64,000 nt of DNA, from positions 20,749,862-20,813,861 of the forward strand of contig NC_052350.1 of assembly GCF_009727055.1 (NCBI RefSeq), read 5' to 3'. Positions 11,213-22,786 of the stretch are shown in pieces. How positions within the stretch are numbered: the stretch's first letter is position 1; each line of letters begins with the position of its first letter. This DNA comes from Benincasa hispida (taxonomy: Eukaryota > Streptophyta > Magnoliopsida > Cucurbitales > Cucurbitaceae). Under the pieces are notes generated by a model, which did no database searches, had not been told where the DNA came from, and saw only the letters and a list, made by a program, of their open reading frames with translations. A program made the translations under genes and the position numbers.

Positions 11213-12276
11213 GAGTATATAATCTCTCGTTCTCCAAAGATACTTGAGAATATTTTTAACAGCAATCCAATGATCATATCCTAGATTGGACTAAAATCTG
11301 CTGACTATTCCTACGGCATAGCATATATCGGGACGAGTACACAACATTGCATACATTAAACTCCCTACTGCTGATGCATATGGAATTCAATTCATCTCAA
11401 CCTCTTGAGGTGTCTTAGGACTCTATTCCTTAGACAGGTGAATTCCATGTCTGAAAGTTAAAATCCTTTTTTGGAATTTTGTATTTTATACCTAGACAAT
11501 CTATATAAGATGCTTGAGATAATGCTAATGTTCTGTTCTTGCGATTCCGAACGATTTGGATTCGAAGAACATACTATGCTTCTCTCAAATCTTTCATTTG
11601 AAATTGTGAAGCCAACCATCTCTTAACGTCAGCTAGATATTTTGCCTCATTCCCAATTAGTAGAATACCATCAACATCAACATACAACACCAGAAAAACG
11701 ACAGTTTTGTTAACGATTTCCTTGTATTCACAGGGTTGTCAACATTTTGTTTAAAGCCATAAGATTTAATCGCAGTGTCAAGTCTCATATTCCAGGATCT
11801 AGAAGCTTGTTTCAATCTATAAATGGATAGATTAAGTTTGCAAACCTTTTGCTCTTGATCTTTCTATATAAACCCTTCTGGTTGAGACATATAGATACCC
11901 TCTTCAAGATAGCCATTCAAAAAAACTGTCTTGACATCCATTTTCCATATTTCATAATCATAAAATGTGGCTATGGACAAGAGTATTCTAATTGACTTTA
12001 TCATGGCAACTGTAGAGAAGGTTTCTTCATAATCTACCCCTTCTATTTGGGTAAACCCTTTTGCCACAAGTCTAGCTTTGTAGGTCTGTGCCTTACCAAC
12101 TTGGTCTCATTTTCTCTTATAGATCGATTTGCAACCGATGGATTTTACCCCTTCAGGTTGATCTACAAGATCCCAGACAAAATTGAAATACATAGATTCC
12201 ATTTCAAGGTCCATGGCTTTAATCCATTGGTCTTTATCCACATCATTCATTGCTTGGTTAAAAGACAATGGATCCT
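11213..12276 (-). pseudogene. Copia 1 reverse transcriptase, broken
   Basis: Copies element RNA into DNA. The minus strand shows VAKGFTQ-type start (MAKGFTQIEGVDYEETFS), then RILLSIATFYDYEIWKMDV and KTVFLNGYLEEGIYMSQPEG. The catalytic YVDD box is destroyed. Near 11667-11684 the frame reads YVDVDGILLIGN instead of YVDDILLIGN, which looks like a small duplication of GTTGATG. Several stops and frameshifts lie between this and RNase H (for example around 11290, 11380 and 11500). Confidence 0.82.
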
Positions 12277-13447
12277 CTAAACCATCATTTGGTGTAATGA
12301 CTTGAGCTTAGTCAAACTCATGTACCAGTCAGGTTGTTGCACAACCCTTCCACTACGACGAGGCATTCTTAACTCTTGAGAAGGATGTGAAGTCTCAATT
12401 TCATCAACAACTCTTGTTGAAGGACAAGCTTTATCAAGAACTTTTGTTGATACATTTGTCGTTTCTCTGGATATTTCTTCTATTACTATCTTACAGCGAG
12501 GTTGATGATTCTTTACATAGTCTTCCTCCAGGAAGGTTGCATTTGTTGATACAAATATCTTATCTTCCTGGGGATCATAAAAGAAACCACCTTTTATTTC
12601 TTTTGGGTAGACTACAAATAGGCATACTTTTGAACGATGTTCCAACTTTTTAAGATTATGCACTAACACATGTGCTGGACAACCCCAAATCTTGAAGTGA
12701 CGTAAATTTCCTTTACGTGCTATCCAGAGCTCGTAAGGTATGTCAGAAACACTTTTCGAAAGAACCATGTTCAAAATATACACCACAATCCTAACTGCGT
12801 ATCCCCAAAAAGAATTGGATAACTGAGCATAACTCATCATGGAACGAACCATGTCCAACAAAGGTTCTATTTCTCCTTTCTGCCACGCCGTTTTACTGAG
12901 GTGTGCTAGGGGCTGTGAGTTGAGACTGAATTCCATGTTCTATCAAATAGTTCTAGAATTCTAAGTCCATATACTCACCACCTCGATCTGATCGAAGCGT
13001 TTTAATCTTTTTACCTAATTGGTTTTCAACCTCAACCTTATACTCTTTGAAGTTTTCAAAAGTTTCAGACTTTTCGTGCATTAGGTATATATGCCCATAC
13101 TTGGAATAATCATCTATAAAACTGATGAAATATTCACACCCTCCTCTCGCTCTAACATTTAGAGGCCCACAAAGGTCTGAGTGAATCAGCTCTAGGGGTT
13201 TTTTGGCTCTAAGACTTTTTCCAGAAAAAGATCTTTTTGTCATTTTACCCTTGAGACAAGACTCACATGGTGGTAATGACCTGTCTCCCAACTTATTTAG
13301 ATGACTATTCTTAACCAATCTCTCAATCCTGTTGAGATTTATGTGACTCAGTCTCAAGTGCCAAAGATAGGCATTTGGAGAAATCTTCCTTTTTTTATGA
13401 GGCTCAGCAGTTTTAAACATCTCTATGTTCAATGCGGCTTTAAACAT
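12277..13447 (-). pseudogene. Copia 1 integrase with GAG-pre-integrase, broken
   Basis: Inserts the element's DNA into the genome. Minus-strand frame 13447-12953 has the zinc-binding LWHLRLSHINLNRIERLVKN and CESCLKGKMTKRSF, then HSDLCGPLNVRARGG (first Asp), FIDDYSKYGHIYLM and LRSDRGGEYMD (second Asp). After a stop and frameshift the frame 12936-12277 continues with FWGYAVRIVVYILNMV, HFKIWGCPAHVLVHNLKKLE and the C-terminal GSGRVVQ-type linker RRSGRVVQQPDWYMSL. Confidence 0.85.
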
Positions 13448-14036
13448 CTCTATTTTCTAATTTTGCAGAGCAAATATGTTTACTTCTTCTATTGATAAAA
13501 ATTTCATCATTTTCGAAATAAATATTATAATTTTGTTCTAGCAAACAAGAGATAGATATTAGATTCCTTTTCATAGAAGGAATATAATATAAATTTTTCA
13601 AATAAATGTACTTATCTTCTATAAATAACTTCATATCTCCCACTGCTTTAGCTGAAACAACCTCCCCGGTCCCTACCTTAAAGATTGTTTCACCTTTTGT
13701 CAACTGTCTCCAGAAACTTGTTTCCTGTGAGATAGTACAAACATGATTAGCAGCACTTGAATCAATTATCTAGATTTTATCGTTTTCCACTAAACATGCT
13801 TCGATAACAGATAAATCATATTTAACTTGTTGTTCGAATTTTGCATTCTCATCTATATAATTCAAAATTTTAGATGAGTTGGGAGATAGAGGACAATCCT
13901 CTGTTAAAACTCTTTTGGTGTAATCAACCGCTAGTAATTTGTTTGTTGATTTAATTTTACTGTTATCTAAATCGGAAGTGAGTATTCTAGAAGAATTTGA
14001 CATGCTGATAAAATTCAAACAAATTCTATTTAGCAA
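13440..14036 (-). pseudogene. Copia 1 gag-protease remnant with gag core deleted
   Basis: Minus-strand frame starts MSNSSRILTSDLDNSKI at about 14003 and has AVDYTKRVLTEDCPLSPN, the normal start region of this gag family. It then jumps at once to KFEQQVKYDLSVIEACLVEN and, after a stop, IDSSAANHVC (protease, catalytic Asp) and KGETIFKVGTGEVVSAKAVG. About 200 or more residues expected between, including the RNA-binding CCHC knuckle, are missing. The reading frame stays aligned across the gap, so an internal deletion in phase is likely. Confidence 0.78.
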
Positions 14037-16431
14037 ATTGTAACTAAATCCAAAATCAAGTTTTTAGCAAAAAGTAATAATGTACCCATAACCATTATTT
14101 ATTTGCAACGATGCTTTAGTGAGTCAGAACATATGCTACCGAGGGGCAATCAGATACTCCTTCACTAAAGCAAACAATTTTGACCAAACACTATCTCTGG
14201 AACAACTCTTATTCCTATTGTCTCCGGAATAACTCTTATTCCTATAGTCGTTTAGTTATCGTTTTCGGTCAAGATCTTTACTAATAATTTAGTAATTCTT
14301 GTAAGTGTGACCCACCATTGTCAGATCTTATAGGACGGTATGAATATGACTCCGAAATATAAGACAATATCCAAGATGGAACTATAAGACCCTATTCATT
14401 TTACTAAAGCTTGGGTTTTTCCGAATCCTATATTACAACCCTCCAAGGGGATAGCCATCGTTAAACGACTAGCAAGGACCACCTAAAGAAAACCAACAGG
14501 CGCAACATATGAATCTCATGGTTCAAACTAATGAAGAAGACCGCAGGATATATTGACACATATCCTTCACCCACTTACTATGAACTACTTCCTCCGTTTA
14601 CCTTGTTATTGACTCATACAAAACACTTTCTGAATGGAGGTCACTCCCAAGGTACACGAAGCATCACATGAATCTCATGGTGTAAACTATGTGGAGACGT
14701 GGTAGTTGAAATCTATATATCATATAATAGACTTATGTTTGAACAACTTCCCCTTATTCACCACAATCTAGATTTAAGCTAAAAAAATACTTTCCGAATG
14801 GAGGTCACTCCCAGGGTGACACGAAGTACCGCTTAAATCCAGACTATGAACTCTTAGGGACGCAAGAGCTAAGAATAACGTATCGTATATGTTATTAATC
14901 TCCCGCTGAAGTTTTCTAATAACTCTATCATATAGAAGTTATTAAACTGCCACTGAAGTGTTTTATTGGGTAGATTTATACTTAAGTTCTTTTCGACTAA
15001 TAAAACAACCCTAAGTCTATGTGGTTTATCCAAGTATAACGCTTATAATTGGATTTTAACCTACGATGTCTAGATGATAAACCATTTTATTACCTCACAT
15101 CACTCACGTATGCTCATAAAACAGATTACCAACGCTCAATAATTCGGCCATAATCCTCATGTAGGAGGTGTTCCATAAACCGTCAATTTAAGTACCCCCA
15201 GCCTTAGACAGGATATATACCGGTTGAGTTTGTAACCTGAGTTTTATAAGTTTTGACTATTAAAATATGTGGTCAACTTACGTGAGCATGCAGTTGTTGT
15301 TTATGGATTTTAAACGTCTAACCCAATTTTATAACTTATAAAACTTTAGACATGCTAAACATCCATAACATACATAAAGGCATTCAATATTTAATATAAC
15401 ACTTATATTAAATACAAGAAACCTTAACATGCATATTATATTATAACATATTATAACATACTTTCAATGCATGTAACATGCTTCCTATGGTGGGATTTTA
15501 AATCTAAATGGCATACTGTATGCACATACAAGATTTATTTAATTATAACATATATCAAATGCATAAATAATTAAACACATACTGATATGGTTTTAGTTTT
15601 GGTATAAACAAGCAAATAGAAACCTAACTATTACAAACAGCTTCAAAACCCATCTTTGAAATGCTCGAACCGCTCCAAACCGAACCCAATCATCTTGAAC
15701 CAAACTGGATAAGTCTGAACCGGACCAACAAAGTCTGAACCGGATTAGCCAAAAACACTTTGAGGCAGAACCGGATTGGACCTCGAGAAAACTGGTCGAA
15801 CCAGCTACTCTCTGTCCAAACTCAAAGTCCTATTAAGGCCGATCGTGTAGCGCTGAAGGCAATCGTCTAACACCATCGCCTTGTATTGAGAAGAGGTACA
15901 CGATCGCTTAATATCATCTGTCTATTGCATAGAGCAATCGTTTAGCTTTCGGGTAGAACGAAACGATCGTTTAACACCATCGCCTAGCGTTTGATGTCAT
16001 CGTTTAGTGTTTGCCGCAGCTAAATGATCGCTTATCTCTATCGTATAGAACATCATCACGTCGTTCAGCACCGTAGCTAAACGATCGTTTAGTTCCATCG
16101 TATTGAAACTTCAATGCATCACTTAGCACCGCATCTACACGATCGTTCAGTGTCGCATCTCGACGATCGCTCAACGCTATCACATAGCACTTCATCGCAT
16201 CGCTTAGCGCACGTCGCAGTTACATGATCATGAAGTGCCATCATATAGCAAATCTAACGTGTCATTTAGTTCCCACGCAAAAGCTAAACGATCATGTAGT
16301 GCTATCGTATAGCATTTGACCGCATCATTTAGCTCCCACAGGTACACGATCGTTTAGCGTTCAACATCACAGCAACTAGCGCCCATTGCTGTACAATTGT
16401 CTAGCTTTTCTTCACATCGTGTAGTGCCTGG
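14037..16431 (-). other. Long non-coding leader of Copia 1
   Basis: About 2.4 kb on the 5' side of the Copia 1 gag remnant, without an ORF of a known family. It contains repeated blocks (GGAGGTCACTCCCAGGG-like at 14640 and 14800; CCGGTTCAGAC-like words near 15690-15760 on the minus strand) and a CGATCG array at its right end. No primer site or LTR end was found between it and gag. It may be the leader, or part of an unrelated LTR fused here by deletion. Confidence 0.5.
15835..16425. repeat. Array of ACGATCGTTTAG words
   Basis: More than a dozen variants of ACGATCGTTTAG, CATCGTTTAG and CTATCGTATAG follow each other at 20-45-bp spacing. The perfect 16-bp palindrome CTAAACGATCGTTTAG is at 16077-16092. 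The same word is iterated in an otherwise different LTR at 49075-49330. Confidence 0.85.
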
Positions 16432-17489
16432 TGATAACGGGTAGAAATACACGTTATTACAGTGAAAATAAGTAAAATAATGAGGGAATGCAATGGTAAA
16501 AATATACAAAATCATGCCCAAAAGCGGTAAACTAAGAATATTGCGATCGCATGCGCCCATCGCATAAAAACGGCTAATTTACTTATTTTGTGCAAGAAAA
16601 ATGCGTTGGCGCAAGAAAACTACGATCCAAGGAATTCGGCGTCTGTGCACATTGAAAGATTGCGACCGCAAAGTCATGCGATCGTATGTGCTCGTGAGAA
16701 GTTGCCCAAGAAGGTGGCCGCATAAAGACGACGCATCAAGGTGAAAGCTTAATAAATCATGATGGGACGGAAAGTTGATGACGGTTGAATCCAAATTTAG
16801 TTGACAAGCTGTTAACGACACACTGCAGCAAGTACACTCAACTTTTCGGTGACCATTAATCGGTGATTCAAAGCAGAAGATTTTTATGACCGCCCATCAT
16901 TGCAATAATTAGAGAGAATAGCTTCTTCACCTCGAGCTCTATAAATACCGAAGGTCACCATCGTTAGAGGAGTTTGCAGTTAACAAGTTAAATCATATAC
17001 ACAATAGATAGTCGTTAGTCTGTAGTTACTCTTATACTTAGAAGACAGAGACGAGCGAAGAGACGAAGACACCGAGATATCATTCCTGGATAGCTCGAAA
17101 GACTGTCGGGAAGCGCTATAAAAGGGGAGAGGGTCGACATTTGTGAAAGAAAGGATATTCTTCTGGACAGAGTTGGAGTGAAAAGATAGTGTAAAAGCCA
17201 CGGGAAGCAAGACAATCCTACCGGGCTTCTTATTCCTACTTTCCATTGTTGTTTTGTATTCTGCGCTTTATTTATAGAAAATGGAATTATCATCTCAACA
17301 TCTGTTCAATCTCTCCACATTTCACATGAGTAGCTAATTTTTCGAATGGGTTAAGAAGTACTTAGCTAGCATGACCTAAGATCTTCACTTCAGGAAATCA
17401 TCTTGTCTTATGTATGCGTCATTCACCCTTTAGAGATACTTGAGAGAGTAGTTTAAAGAAAGAATCTAGACTTGAGAGAGTGATGCTTG
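16432..17489 (+). repeat. 5' LTR of gypsy B, first part
   Basis: Forward LTR sequence that breaks off near CTAGACTTGAGAGAG and continues in register at about 19005. Rich in GCGATCGCATGCG words (16543-16560) and GACCGCA. TATAAATA at about 16942 is a plausible TATA box. The minus-strand copy at 17490-19005 gives the same order of blocks. Confidence 0.75.
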
Positions 17490-19004
17490 GTTTTATGAAG
17501 TGGAAATATGGATGATATGCGTTGATTGATTGTGTTGTGCACTCAAGTTTCCCCAGTGGAATTCAAGTGTAAATTCCTCTGAGTTTCCTGGTAAGTCCAG
17601 GGTCGAACACAGGGACTTGTGAAAATAGTTGCGTTGATAATTTTTATGAAAACTTTGTGGTAACTAAGTAAATAAATAAAGTATAGGTGTGTTGTTGAGT
17701 TGATGAAAAAGAAGTAAACAAGGCGGCAGATTTGAGAAAGAGAGTTACGTTAATAGATGCAATAAGTATGCGATGAACGAGTTGAGAAGATCCTTAGTTA
17801 GCGTTACTCGGGAATGCGTCAAACTTTGCGATCATGTTACCACCATGCACAGCAAGTCATTTCCCAATGTAAATGCGATGCTTCTAAGTCTAGGACGCAT
17901 GTGTTGAATGCAAAATGTCCATATAGCTTATCCCTAAGTCTCTACTCTTGTCCTATGCATTGATGCAAAATGCATGAAAGCAAGGTGACCGCATACAGTC
18001 ATATCTTATTACTAAGATGCATGCAATGCATTAATAACAAATAGTGCTCATTCCTAAGCGCCTATCTCTCGTTTATGCGTTCTAATCTGGTTCTTCCAAA
18101 CCCAGATTCTGACTTGACCTTCCAAAATCTAGATCCTGTCCTTAGACTACCCTCCCGAGTATCTCTAATAGACGAATGAAACATACATAAACAAGATAAT
18201 CTCAAAGAGTGAGGATTCCCTAGTTGTGCTAGCTAAATGCTTCTCAACCCATTCAACTAATTTAGCTACTCATGCGTGAATTACAGAGAGTGAACATATA
18301 TAGAGAAAGACATTCCATTCTTATAACTGGATTGAGTACAAAATGATAATGGAAAATAAAGGTAGAGAGCCTGGTAGAAATTCCTTACTGACCGAGGCTT
18401 TTTACACCGAATCTCTATTCTAATCTACAAATATTCCCGCTTCCGCAATCGTCGGCTCTCTCTCTGTCTTGGAGCTTCCGGTGCTTTCCCAAGCTTGCCG
18501 AAACGATCTATTAGCACACCTTCTTCCTCGCGTTCACCTTAAAATGAAAGAAGACTATGGACAGAGACATGAACTTATAAAGTGATGAAGTAATCGATTG
18601 CTTAACCCCTTCTCTGAAGAATGCACTTGGTATTTATAGAGCATCCATGGTGAAAGGCAACTTCTCTCTTCTGGTTGTATAGATGGGACGGCTTTAATTC
18701 CTGATTGATGCGTCGGATAATTGTCACCGATAAAGCTGAATATATTTCATGACTGTTATCGGCTGTCAACTTAATTAGGATCCAACTGTCATCAGCTTTC
18801 TATCCCAACACTCTTAATTATCCATTCATCCGGATGTGCCCACTATGTTGCACTGACCAAGTTGTGGTGATTCTTCTTGGGCAAATGTTTGCGAGCACGA
18901 TCAACGCAAAGTATTGCAGTGAAGTTGCGCTCGACCAGTGGATTCCTGTGATCACATTCTCTGCATTGCGTTAACGCATATTCTGTACAAAAATGTAAAG
19001 ATCA
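17490..19004 (-). mobile_element. Antisense LTR of the gypsy B family inside the gypsy B LTR
   Basis: On the minus strand this region repeats the gypsy B LTR nearly end to end: GTCCCTGTGTTCGACCCTGG near the end (17590 region) matches 19393 forward. CTAAATTAGTTGAATGGGTT matches the forward first part near 17330. GCCCAAGAAGAATCACC matches 16696. It splits the forward LTR in two. No internal element sequence is attached, so it is best read as a solo LTR inserted in reverse. A clean target duplication was not found. Confidence 0.72.
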
Positions 19005-19532
19005 ACTGCTCTAATGCGTTAGACACATGCGACCGCAATATTATAGAATTTATGCTTAATGGATGCAATTTAACATATTTCATCAATGCAGTCCAACATA
19101 TTTCATCATATACATTGCATGCGTCCTAGAAATAGGAACTATGGCATTTTCATTAAGAGATGACATGCTGTTGTGTGTGTGTAGCATGATCACATAACTT
19201 GAACACAATCTTAGGAAATATTAGCTAAATCCTTTCTCAACCCGTTCATCGCATACTTATTATAATTCTCGATTTCATCAGCTTTTTACTCAAACCCGCC
19301 GCATAGGATTTATACTTAAACATATCACCAACCAACTTATTTGTTTTTGCCACCGCAAAGGAATCAATTTTACTGTCGCATAGTAACTCAGTAGTCCCTG
19401 TGTTCGACCCTGGATTTACCAGGAAACCTAGTGAGATTTATACTTGAGTTTTACTAGGAAAACTTGCATGTGCAACACATAACTCATCGCCATAAACATA
19501 CACCATAATCGCATCACATTTACAACGCTTCA
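19005..19532 (+). repeat. 5' LTR of gypsy B, second part
   Basis: Forward continuation of the LTR: CATCGCATACTTATTATAATT, GTCCCTGTGTTCGACCCTGG and the end ACAACGCTTCA. It is directly followed by the primer site, which fixes the LTR end. Confidence 0.78.
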
Positions 19533-19539
19533 AGTTTTT

Positions 19540-19556
19540 TGCGCCATTGCCGGGGA
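19540..19556 (+). promoter_or_regulatory. Primer binding site of gypsy B
   Basis: TGCGCCATTGCCGGGGA, one base shorter and one changed compared with TGGCGCCGTTGCCGGGGA. Complementary to the tRNA-Asp 3' end. Confidence 0.8.
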
Positions 19557-19660
19557 CTACGGCAGTACATATTGCGCTAATAGTAACTTTTTTATTTTTT
19601 TTGCAGCTTTTGACCTCTGTGCACCGCCATTCTTTTGGTAAGGGAAGAAGCAGGTGTCAT

Positions 19661-20777
19661 ATGAGCGCAGAACACGTTCCTGAGGCCAACTACGACCTGG
19701 AGATTGAAAGAACGTTTCGAAGAAAACAGCGAGACAACTGCTAACAACAACAAGAGAGAAATCCTAGAATGGCGGAACAACTGGAAGACAGAGCAGCAAA
19801 CGCGAACAATATCATGGCAAACCCTTCTCCTGGCGAACGACCTCAATAGACCCATCCGGGACTATGTGTCGCCCAACCTCTATAATTTCTCCCCAGGAAT
19901 CATGAGGCCCGCTTTGGATGGATTGAGGGTTGAGATGAAGCCAGTTATGTTGCAGATGATTCAGACGGCCGGACAGTTTGGTGGAAGGCGTGGTAAGGAT
20001 CCGCACGCCGATCTCTAGAGTTTCATTGAAATCTGTAACATTTTTTTGTTCCCTAACATCTCAGTTGAAGAAGTTGGACTAGCGTTGTTCCCATTTTCGT
20101 TATGCGATCAGGCAAGAAAATGGGTCTATTCTCTCGAACCAGGGGAGATAACGTCTTGGGAGCAAGTAGTAGAGAAGTTTATGAAGAAATGCTTCCCCCC
20201 TACCGAGAATGTAAGAAGGAGGAAGTTGATTACAAATTTTGAACAGGAAACTGACGAATCACTTAGCGATACCTGGGCGAGGTTTAAGAGACTAGTGCGA
20301 GATTGTCCGCACAACGGCTTACCTGACTGTCTTTAGGTAGAGATATTTTATCACGGTCTGAACCCTGCATTGCAGACAGCTACCAGTGCGGCAGTAGCTG
20401 GTGGTTTGCTTGACAAAACTTATGATGAGGCTAAAAATATTCTTGATCGCATATCAAAGAATCACGAAGATTGAAGGGAAAGCGATCAACGACTAAAAAT
20501 TCGAGAAGGTGACGTAAACAATGAGACCATCGCATCTCTACAGAATCAAATGAGTGCGATGATGAATCTGATACAGGGCATCACAATCAACAGCCCTGGA
20601 ACGCAAAGAGGGCAGGTCAACACAATCGCTCAGACGAACACAAGTTGTGCCACTTGTGGAAAAGCGCATCCGATTGAAGAATGCCCAAGGAACCCGCAGT
20701 CAGTATACTTCATAAAGAAAAACCCTTCCTCTGTTACATACAACCCTGGGTGGAGAAACCACCCCAATTTAGTGTGA
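19661..20777 (+). pseudogene. Gag of gypsy B with zinc knuckle, broken
   Basis: Capsid/nucleocapsid protein of the element. After a short frame MSAEHVPEANYDLEIERTF and a frameshift it shows RDYVSPNLYNFSPGIMRPAL, VMLQMIQTAGQFGGRRG, DPHADL-stop-SFIEICN, LFPFSLCDQARKWVYSLEPG, EITSWEQVVEKFMKKCFP and FYHGLNPALQTATSAAVAGG. The zinc knuckle CATCGKAHPIEEC follows, with spacing C-x2-C-x4-H-x4-C. Stops at about 20016, 20334, 20472 and 20775. Gag core organisation equals that of gypsy A but the sequence is different. Confidence 0.87.
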
Positions 20778-21830
20778 AAAAATAATCAACAGAGTTGTCA
20801 ACCGATGGTGCAAAAAGAAGGCCCGTCAGGATTTTTCCTGCGAACGAACGGTTAACCGAAACATCAAGCTAGCAGCTCGCAAGCACCGCCATCTTCCTCT
20901 CTGGATAGCCTATTAAAGCAGTACATAGAAAAGAACGAGACAGTGCTCTAGAATCAGGCGACTCCAATCCGCAATCTCGAAATCCAAATAGGACAGATTG
21001 CGGGAGAGCTGAAAAACACACCGCAAAGGGTGTTGCCGAGTTCAACTGAGCTCCCTCGCAACCCAGGGAACACAAGAAAGAAGCAATGCCTAGCAGTCTC
21101 CCTACTAAGTGAAAAGACGACAGCGAAAGAAAGGAAAGAACCCACCAGGACCAATTTGAATGCGATGGAACCTAATAACCCGTTGACACATAAATCAGAA
21201 GAGCCCAAGGAGACGAACCCAAAAGTTGCGTCCACCTCCAAGCCTCTGGAACATGAAACAGAAGAAGTACAGCTATCACCATTCCTGTAAAGATTGAAAA
21301 AGAAACAAAATGATGAAGAAAAGATCGCTACGGTGGCAATACCGCAAAGGTCAAACACTATAATCCCAAAGATGTACGACCCAGGAAGCTTCACGATACC
21401 CTACTCAATTGGAGGGGTCTACATCGGTCAGGCACTATGCGATCTTAAGGCGAGTATAAATTTAATGCCACTCTCAATTTTCAAATAATTGAATGTGGGA
21501 AAACTAATGCCCACGACGGAGACTCTCCAGCTTGCGGATAGGTCCCGAGTACACTCTGAAGGAGAGTTGAAGGATGTCTTAGTCTCAATTGATAAATTCA
21601 TTTTACCGACAGACTTCATCATTCTGGATCATGAAGCAGACGGAGATACGTCCATCATATTGGGACGACCATTTCTATCGACTAGTCGTGCTCGAATCGA
21701 TGTACACAAGGAATAAATCGTGATGAGCATTAATGGGAAGAAGCTCTTGATTGAGGCGATCAAGATCTTGGAAGATCAAAAAAGGAGAGAAAACCTCTGT
21801 GGACGAAAAAGTCCAACTTGAAGAAGAAAC
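20778..21830 (+). pseudogene. Gag tail and aspartic protease of gypsy B, broken
   Basis: The linker SLDSLLKQYIEKNETVL and IRNLEIQIGQIAGELKNTPQ is typical of this clade, with LPSSTELPRNP next. The protease frame has MYDPGSFTIPYSIGGVYIGQ and then ALCDLKASINLMPLSIFK. In the active-site box DLGAS the glycine is replaced by lysine (DLKAS), which should inactivate it. Then TTETLQLADRSRVHSEGELK-like flap region, DTSIILGRPFLSTSRARIDV, and INGKKLLIEAIKI. After about 21830 the frame stops and no reverse transcriptase follows. Confidence 0.85.
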
Positions 21831-22600
21831 AAGCAGTCCCTACGTTGATAGGCGACATAAACTCATCAGGGACGCATTTTTTTCTTAGAATCCTTTTTAT
21901 ATCTTTCTTTCATGAACTTACTTTACCCTTTTTTGTACAAACACTTCTCTTTAAAAATACCAACTCTGTCTTTCATAATTTTTACCTTCTTGATTTTTTT
22001 TTTTTTTGCAACGATCATAGTAAACGATTACGGTGGAGCTACGCGATAACCAAAAAGCATGACCAGTTCGTTCAGCCCATAGCAATCAAGGAATCAACTC
22101 GCCGCAAAGAAGGATGTGATCACAGATGATGCGGGCAACAGAGCAAATTTGGGGTTGTATCTTTCTTTGACTTTCTTATTCCAAATTTTACACTCTCGCA
22201 TCTCATTTTAACATTGCTAATTTTATCATCGCATCCTCTTTAGTTTGGCACAATCATTGAATATTGATTTACTTTAGTTAGTCACCGCATTTTTTTCCCG
22301 TGCCAATTATGATTTCAATGATGAAACTCATGCCTCTATTTCTCATCGCATATACTAGAATCAACTTAATTTAAGGACGGTCAATTCATGAAACATTTCT
22401 AGAAGTTAGTGGTCCACCAGTTTTCTTTCAAAATAATTTTTACGAAACTTTCTAAGAGCATTGCATGAGTCATTTCAGTTTATCAGCAATGGGGACATTG
22501 TTGCATATAAATCTGGGGTGACAGTATTTATTTTCAACCTTGTTACTTTTAGACATTTCATTAAAAAAAAATCATCATAACGTTGAGATCGGATCCTACT
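21831..22600 (+). other. 3' non-coding part of gypsy B, pol deleted
   Basis: Goes directly from the protease to a polypurine-like AGCAAATTTGGGGTTGT (about 22141) and AT-rich sequence. In gypsy A the corresponding TTTTAAAAGTTGGGTGTAGG lies after integrase (27015). The missing part is thus the whole reverse transcriptase-integrase region. Confidence 0.6.
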
Positions 22601-22786
22601 CGTAGTTGGATATCCGCATGACACCCGTGGGGGCAAGCCAAAACGAAGGTAGAAATCGTGATCAACGCATAAATCAAGTGATCGCAACTCCGCTGCCAAA
22701 TAGGCATGAGTTTAGACTGAGAAAGAGAGCCTTGCTCGTAATTGGATGCTCGCATGACACCCATGAGGACAAGCTAAAACGAAGGT
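22601..22786. repeat. Conserved 50-bp motif, two copies in gypsy B
   Basis: CGTAGTTGGATATCCGCATG plus ACACCCGTGGGGGCAAGCC (22601-22650) and CGTAATTGGATGCTCGCATG plus ACACCCATGAGGACAAGC (22737-22786). A single related copy lies in gypsy A at 27616-27668. The second copy ends exactly where the hAT-like element begins. Confidence 0.8.

Larger units (their letters stand above)
8666..16431 (-). mobile_element. Antisense Copia element 1, 5' end lost
   Basis: Inserted in gypsy A gag. Read on the minus strand the order is leader, gag remnant, protease, integrase, reverse transcriptase, RNase H, polypurine tract, 3' LTR, which is Ty1-copia order. The 3' LTR is 8666-10582, and AAAAG precedes it. The right part is a long leader (14037-16431) interrupted by gypsy B at 16432. 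The 5' LTR and right-hand target duplication are not present in the window, so a deletion has removed them. All frames are broken. Confidence 0.82.
16432..22786 (+). mobile_element. Gypsy element B, pol and 3' LTR missing
   Basis: Starts TGATAACGGGTAGAAATAC right after the Copia 1 leader. Has a 5' LTR (in two parts), a tRNA-Asp primer site, gag with zinc knuckle, and protease. Then it passes directly to a 3' non-coding region. No reverse transcriptase, RNase H or integrase is present, and no 3' LTR follows. It is a deletion derivative of an Athila/Tat-type element related to, but clearly different from, gypsy A. Confidence 0.8.

Noticed and set aside
19592..21394. Several minus-strand ORFs of 60-146 residues
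   Set aside because: They are shadows of the gypsy B gag-protease frames on the plus strand.
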